Shown here piece after piece: positions 31,774-35,564 of a stretch of 35,564 nt of DNA. This DNA is from Methylobacteriaceae bacterium. Its GTDB lineage: Bacteria > Pseudomonadota > Alphaproteobacteria > Rhizobiales > Beijerinckiaceae. Positions within the stretch are counted from its first letter, which is position 1; each line of letters opens with the position of its first letter. The DNA lies in the NCBI GenBank assembly GCA_947444195.1, contig CANEZL010000047.1, positions 1-35,564 of the forward strand, in the 5' to 3' direction. Below the pieces are notes generated by a model. That model made no database searches, had not been told where the DNA came from, and worked only from the letters and a program-made list of their open reading frames with translations. Both the position numbers and the translations under genes were made by a program.

Positions 31774-32703
31774 GTGAACGCCGTCACGATCATCGTCCCG
31801 ATCTTCGGGATCATCCTGATCGGCTGGGCCGCCGCGGTGGCGGGCCTGCTCTCCGACCGGGTGAGCGACGGGCTCTCCGAATACGTCTTCTCCATCGGCG
31901 TGCCCGCCCTCATCATCGGCACCCTGACCCGGCCGGGGCTGGAGGGCGAAATCGCCTGGTCCTACTGGTTCTCCTATTTCGGCGGCGCGGCCCTGTCCTG
32001 GGCGGCGGGCTCGCTGATCGCGCTCCGCCGCAAGGGGATCGGCCGCCAGGGAGCGGTCCTGCACGGCTTCGCCGCGAGCCAGTCGAACACGATCTTCATG
32101 GGCGTGCCCATGATCCTGCAGGCCTACGGCGACGAGGGCGCCTTCCCGCTCTTCCTGCTCCTGGCCGTGCACCTGCCACTGATGATGGGCATGGCCACCT
32201 TCCTGATCGAGGCCGAGGGCGGGCGCTCCCTCTGGCAGCGGGTCTCCGGCCTCGCCAAGGTGCTGCTCAAGAACCCGATCTTCGTCGCGCTCCTGATCGG
32301 GATGGCGCTCCGCCTGTTCCACGTCACCCCGGCGGGGCCGGCCAAGGCGGTGCTCGACGCCTTCGCGGGCACCGCCTCCACCTGCGCCCTCGTGGCCCTC
32401 GGGGCCGGGCTCAAGCGCTACCGGGTGCTGTTCGATCTGCCGGGCGCGCTCACGGTGGCGTTCCTGAAGGTCGTGGTGCACCCCCTCGCCGTGTGGCTTC
32501 TGGCCTTCCACGTCTTCTCGATGCCGCCGGCCTATGCGGGCGTCGCCACCCTGTTCGCGGCCATGCCGGTCGGCATCAACGCCTACCTGCTCGCCGTGCG
32601 CTACAAGACCGAGACCGGCCTGGTCGCGGCCTCCGTCCTGGTCTCCACGATGATCGCGCCGCTCACCACGATCGCCTGGCTCACGCTCCTCGGCCACGCC
32701 TGA
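31774..32703 (+). CDS. AEC-family transporter (auxin efflux carrier-like permease)
   Basis: 309 residues with about ten membrane helices in two five-helix halves, the AEC/PIN fold. Typical features are VPIFGIILIGWAAAVAGLLS at the N-terminus, ASQSNTIFMGVPMI (about 109-122) and AAMPVGINAYLLAVRYKTET (about 262-281). Bacterial members export or exchange carboxylates such as malate; the substrate cannot be read here. GTG 31774 is the likely start because the upstream part of the frame is low-complexity Pro/Arg; the ribosome-binding site is weak. Divergent from the exonuclease gene. Confidence 0.9.
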   Translation: MNAVTIIVPIFGIILIGWAAAVAGLLSDRVSDGLSEYVFSIGVPALIIGTLTRPGLEGEIAWSYWFSYFGGAALSWAAGSLIALRRKGIGRQGAVLHGFAASQSNTIFMGVPMILQAYGDEGAFPLFLLLAVHLPLMMGMATFLIEAEGGRSLWQRVSGLAKVLLKNPIFVALLIGMALRLFHVTPAGPAKAVLDAFAGTASTCALVALGAGLKRYRVLFDLPGALTVAFLKVVVHPLAVWLLAFHVFSMPPAYAGVATLFAAMPVGINAYLLAVRYKTETGLVAASVLVSTMIAPLTTIAWLTLLGHA

Positions 32704-32906
32704 CCCGGCCGCCCCTGCGGATAGCGGGGGCAGCGGGCATGCCGGGCGGCGAGGGCTCGCCTTCGGGCCGGGCCCGTGCGAGGCTCGTTGACCCTCGCGC
32801 GGGTTTGCGTTGGCCTCCGCCCATGCCGATCTGTTAGAGCGGCGGCACGGCCGGGACGGGCCGCCGGGCGGCAGGGGCCTGCCGGGCGAGGCCAGAGGAA
32901 CGAGGC

Positions 32907-34064
32907 ATGGACTTTCTGAACGCCATGGGCGGCACCGCCAGCGGCTTCTTCGGCGCGGTGATCCCGTTCCTGTTCGTGCTCACCGTCGTGGTCTTCGTGC
33001 ACGAGATGGGCCACTTCCTCGTCGGCCGCTGGTGCGGCGTCGGCGTGCACGCCTTCTCGATCGGCTTCGGACCGGAACTCGTCGGCTTCAACGACCGGCA
33101 CGGCACCCGCTGGAAGCTCTGCGCGATCCCCCTCGGCGGCTACGTGAAGTTCCACGGGGACGCCAACGGCGCGAGCGTGCCGGACGCGGCCACGGTGGCG
33201 CGGATGAGCCCGCAGGAACGGGCGACGAGCTTCCCGACGCAGCCCCTCCCGAAGCGCGCGGCCATCGTGGCGGCGGGCCCGGCGGCGAACTTCATCCTCG
33301 CGATCCTGCTCTTCGCCGGGGCGATCTGGCTCGGCGGGCGCTACGAGCTGCCCGCCCGCGTCGCCGCGGTGGAGCCGAACAGCGTGGCGGCGGAAGCCGG
33401 CTTCGAGGCGGGCGACCTGATCAAGGCCATCGACGGCCAGCCGGTCGGCGACTTCAACGCCATGTACCGCACGGTCACGGGCAGCGCGGGCACCCCCCTC
33501 GTCTTCACCATCGAGCGCGCCGGCGCCGAGCGCCAGCTCACCGCGACGCCGCGGGTGCACGAGGAGCGCACGCCCTTCGGCCGCCACCGCGTCGGGCGCC
33601 TGGGCATCCGCTCCCCGAACGGGTCCGAGGCCAAGCTCGTGGAGTACGGCCCGCTCGCCTCGCTCAAGCTCGGCGTGCACGAGACCTACTTCGTGGTCGA
33701 GCGCACCTTCTCCTACCTGAGCAAGCTCGCCACCGGCCGCGAATCGGCGGACCAGCTCTCGGGGCCCATCGGCATCGCCCGCGTCTCCGGCGAGGTGGCC
33801 AAGACCGGCGGCGTCGGCGGCCTCGTCGGGCTCATCGCCCTGCTCTCCGTCTCGATCGGGCTGCTCAACCTGTTCCCCGTTCCCCTCCTCGATGGCGGCC
33901 ACCTCCTGTTCTACGCCTTCGAGGCGGTGCGCGGGCGCCCCTTGAGCGAGCGGGCGCAGGAGATCGGCTTCCGCATCGGCCTCGCCCTGGTGCTGATGCT
34001 GATGCTGTTCGCCGCCTGGAACGACATCCTCAACCTCGGCGCCTCATGGGGCCGCAACACCTGA
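32907..34064 (+). CDS. rseP: Site-2 intramembrane metalloprotease RseP
   Basis: Inner-membrane zinc protease that cuts transmembrane segments such as anti-sigma factors and remnant signal peptides. The 385 residues show HEMGH (32-36) in the first membrane helix, one PDZ domain (about 130-210, with AEAGFEAGDLIKAIDGQPV), a second pair of helices with NLFPVPLLDGGHLLF (about 320-334, third metal ligand Asp) and a last helix at about 358-376. ATG 32907 has GAGGAACGAGG in front. bamA follows, as usual in Proteobacteria, but the usual upstream genes (cdsA, dxr) are replaced here by an AEC transporter. A strong hairpin follows. Confidence 0.95.
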   Translation: MDFLNAMGGTASGFFGAVIPFLFVLTVVVFVHEMGHFLVGRWCGVGVHAFSIGFGPELVGFNDRHGTRWKLCAIPLGGYVKFHGDANGASVPDAATVARMSPQERATSFPTQPLPKRAAIVAAGPAANFILAILLFAGAIWLGGRYELPARVAAVEPNSVAAEAGFEAGDLIKAIDGQPVGDFNAMYRTVTGSAGTPLVFTIERAGAERQLTATPRVHEERTPFGRHRVGRLGIRSPNGSEAKLVEYGPLASLKLGVHETYFVVERTFSYLSKLATGRESADQLSGPIGIARVSGEVAKTGGVGGLVGLIALLSVSIGLLNLFPVPLLDGGHLLFYAFEAVRGRPLSERAQEIGFRIGLALVLMLMLFAAWNDILNLGASWGRNT

Positions 34065-34150
34065 TCCGCCGGCGCTTGCTGCACTGCGGCATCCCCGCGG
34101 GGGCGCCGGCACGAGGCCCGCCACGGATCCGCCGCAAAGCGGCCCCGATC

Positions 34151-34183
34151 GCCCCGCCGGACCTGGGTCCGGCGGGGCTTCTC
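34151..34183 (+). terminator. Strong hairpin terminator after rseP
   Basis: A perfect 12-pair stem (34151-34162 with 34167-34178) closes a CTGG loop and is followed by TTCTC. Read rightward it should end or strongly reduce rseP transcription before bamA. Confidence 0.65.
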
Positions 34184-34498
34184 ATGCGGTGTGGAGGGCC
34201 CCCGCGCCAGGCTGAAGGAAGGGTTTCCGCGATCGCGCAGCGTTCCGGAAAGGCCTGTCGCCGGCGGCGTTTACGGGGAATTTACCCTGTTGGCGGATCG
34301 TGATCCGACCCCCCGAAGCGTTAAGTGGCCTGAAGGCCACGTCCAGGCAAATTCCCTGAGAGGGGCGCCTCCGCAGCGTTTGCTTGGCAGGGGAATCCCG
34401 GTAAGAGCTACGCTTGGACTAGGCGACGGGATGGCCGGCCAACGGCTGCCCGTGGCGGGCGCGAGCCCGCTCCGAGAACAACACAGACGGGCGATTAC
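34179..34498 (+). promoter_or_regulatory. Long bamA leader/promoter region with inverted repeats
   Basis: 320 bp without a gene. It holds GTGGCC-TGAA-GGCCAC (34325-34340), flanked by the 8-bp inverted repeat GGGAATTT (34276-34283) and AAATTCCC (34349-34356). The arrangement could fold in the 5' leader of bamA mRNA. GGAAA-N16-CGTT (34247-34271) is one base off the EcfG general-stress promoter pattern. The true start site cannot be set by eye. Confidence 0.45.
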
Positions 34499-35564
34499 AT
34501 GATGTCGATGACGGGGAAGCGCCGGCGCGAGTCGGTGAAGCGGACCATCGTCCTAGTCGCCGCCGCGGCTGGGACCCTGGTCGCCACCGCAGCGCAGGCT
34601 CAACAGATCGTCGTCCAGGGCAACCGCCGTGTCGATTCCGACACCATCCGCTCCTACGTGACCGGCACGGCGTCGGGCTCGGCCGAGGAGGCCCGGCGCA
34701 ACCTGCTCGCCAGCGGCATGTTCTCGGACGTGAAGGTCGCCCAGGGCGGCGGCCGCACCGTGGTGACGGTGCGCGAGAACAACCTGATCAACCGCGTTGT
34801 CTTCGAGGGCAACAAGAAGGTCGAGAAGGGCACCCTCGAGGGGCAGATCGAGGCCAAGGCCCGCGGCAGCTTCAGCGAGGGCGTGATCAAGTCCGACATC
34901 GCCCGCATCAAGGAAGTCTACCGGCGCGCCGGCCGCGGCACCGCCAAGGTCACCTACCGCACCGTCGACCTGCCCAACGGCACCGTCGACGTGATCTATC
35001 AGATCGACGAGGGCGACAAGACCGGCATCGTCTCGATCAACTTCGTCGGCAACAACGCCTATTCGGAGCGGACACTCCGCGGTCTGATGACCTCGTCGGA
35101 GATGAACTTCCTCAGCTTCGTCAAGACCTCCGACGTCTACGATCCAGACCGTATCGCCAACGACCTCGATCTGGTCCGCCGCTACTACCTGCGCAACGGC
35201 TACGCCGACTTCCAGATCGTCAACGCCGATGCCCGCTACGTCGAGGGCGAGGACAAGAGCGGCTGGGTCATCACCGTCACCCTGAACGAGGGTGAGCAGT
35301 ACCGCGTCGGCGCGGTGGCCATCGACTCGCGCCTGGCCGGCCTCGACACCGGCCGCCTCGACGGCGAGGTGCGCGCCGCCGTCGGCGACGTCTACAACGC
35401 CGAGGACGTGGAGAAGAGCCTCACCGGCATCACCACCCAGGTGAACCGCCAGGGCTATCCCTTCGCCCAGGTGCGCCCCACCGGCCAGCGCGACCGCGCC
35501 ACCCATCAGGTCTCCCTCGGCTTCGTGGTCGAGGACGGCCCGCGCGTCTACGTCGAGCGCATCA
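34499..35564 (+). CDS. bamA: Outer membrane assembly factor BamA, N-terminal part (runs off window)
   Basis: BamA inserts beta-barrel proteins into the outer membrane. The 355 visible residues contain a basic signal peptide (KRRRESVKRTIVLVAAAAGT, cleavage likely after AQA near residue 35) and POTRA domains: IVVQGNRRVDSDTIRSYV (about 37-54), INRVVFEGNKKVEKGTLEGQ, VSINFVGNNAYSERTLRGLM and YRVGAVAIDSRLAGLD, each opening a POTRA unit. The C-terminal barrel is outside the window. ATG 34499 or ATG 34502 may be the start (ATGATG). The first POTRA lacks the longer N-terminal segment of enterobacterial BamA, as is common in alphaproteobacteria. Follows rseP after a hairpin and a long leader. Confidence 0.95.
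   Translation, partial: MMSMTGKRRRESVKRTIVLVAAAAGTLVATAAQAQQIVVQGNRRVDSDTIRSYVTGTASGSAEEARRNLLASGMFSDVKVAQGGGRTVVTVRENNLINRVVFEGNKKVEKGTLEGQIEAKARGSFSEGVIKSDIARIKEVYRRAGRGTAKVTYRTVDLPNGTVDVIYQIDEGDKTGIVSINFVGNNAYSERTLRGLMTSSEMNFLSFVKTSDVYDPDRIANDLDLVRRYYLRNGYADFQIVNADARYVEGEDKSGWVITVTLNEGEQYRVGAVAIDSRLAGLDTGRLDGEVRAAVGDVYNAEDVEKSLTGITTQVNRQGYPFAQVRPTGQRDRATHQVSLGFVVEDGPRVYVERI

Overview
The window looks like chromosomal DNA of a high-GC alphaproteobacterium of the order Rhizobiales (Hyphomicrobiales), most likely a Methylobacterium or close relative. This is inferred from the very high GC content, the PQQ/quinoprotein accessory genes, a PodJ-like SEL1 polarity protein, DUF1289 and TIGR02281-type proteins, and class III cyclases. 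No rRNA or database match was available to confirm the genus.

Region 1 (1-about 5630) is the right end of an integrated prophage or genomic island, visibly poorer in GC than the rest. It begins with the end of an IS630-type insertion sequence sitting in the 5' part of a tail tape-measure gene. Then come a small phage protein, a DUF3168 tail-completion protein, a MerR-like HTH protein, a PrtN (pyocin activator) family protein, a 26-residue hydrophobic peptide gene, and a tyrosine integrase of the kind that targets dusA. The integrase reads away from dusA, and dusA follows with a phage-supplied GTG start and first codons.

Region 2 (5546-10715) is core chromosome. It holds dusA, a secreted protein of unknown function, and a three-gene quinoprotein accessory operon (Zn metallohydrolase, SoxYZ-like carrier, CXXCW rhodanese-like protein) divergent from a TetR regulator. 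A decayed chemotaxis-receptor tail follows.

Region 3 (10716-15986) has cofactor genes: queD-queC (7-deazaguanine), cobT and divergent cobS (lower ligand of cobalamin), DUF1289, a membrane aspartic protease, panB (pantothenate) and tRNA-Ser(CGA). The cobT start is triplicated in a 20-bp tandem repeat.

Region 4 (16089-23626) carries htpG, a class III cyclase fused to an efflux-adaptor-like domain, a DUF3429 membrane protein and a large coiled-coil/TM/SEL1 protein.

Region 5 (23810-30681) is a fatty-acid beta-oxidation cluster: acyl-CoA dehydrogenase, thiolase, a DUF2059 protein and a FadB-type multifunctional enzyme, with an EAL phosphodiesterase on the opposite strand inside it. An 11-bp inverted repeat overlies the likely -10 of the first gene.

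Region 6 (30688-35564) has a DEDDh exonuclease with a SWIM zinc finger, an AEC-family transporter, the site-2 protease rseP and the start of bamA, which runs off the window.

The most distinctive items are the cyclase-adaptor fusion, the exonuclease-SWIM fusion, the triplicated cobT start, the operator over the beta-oxidation promoter, and the regulatory repeats and micro-gene around the dusA-associated integrase. I did not find a clearly new defence system.
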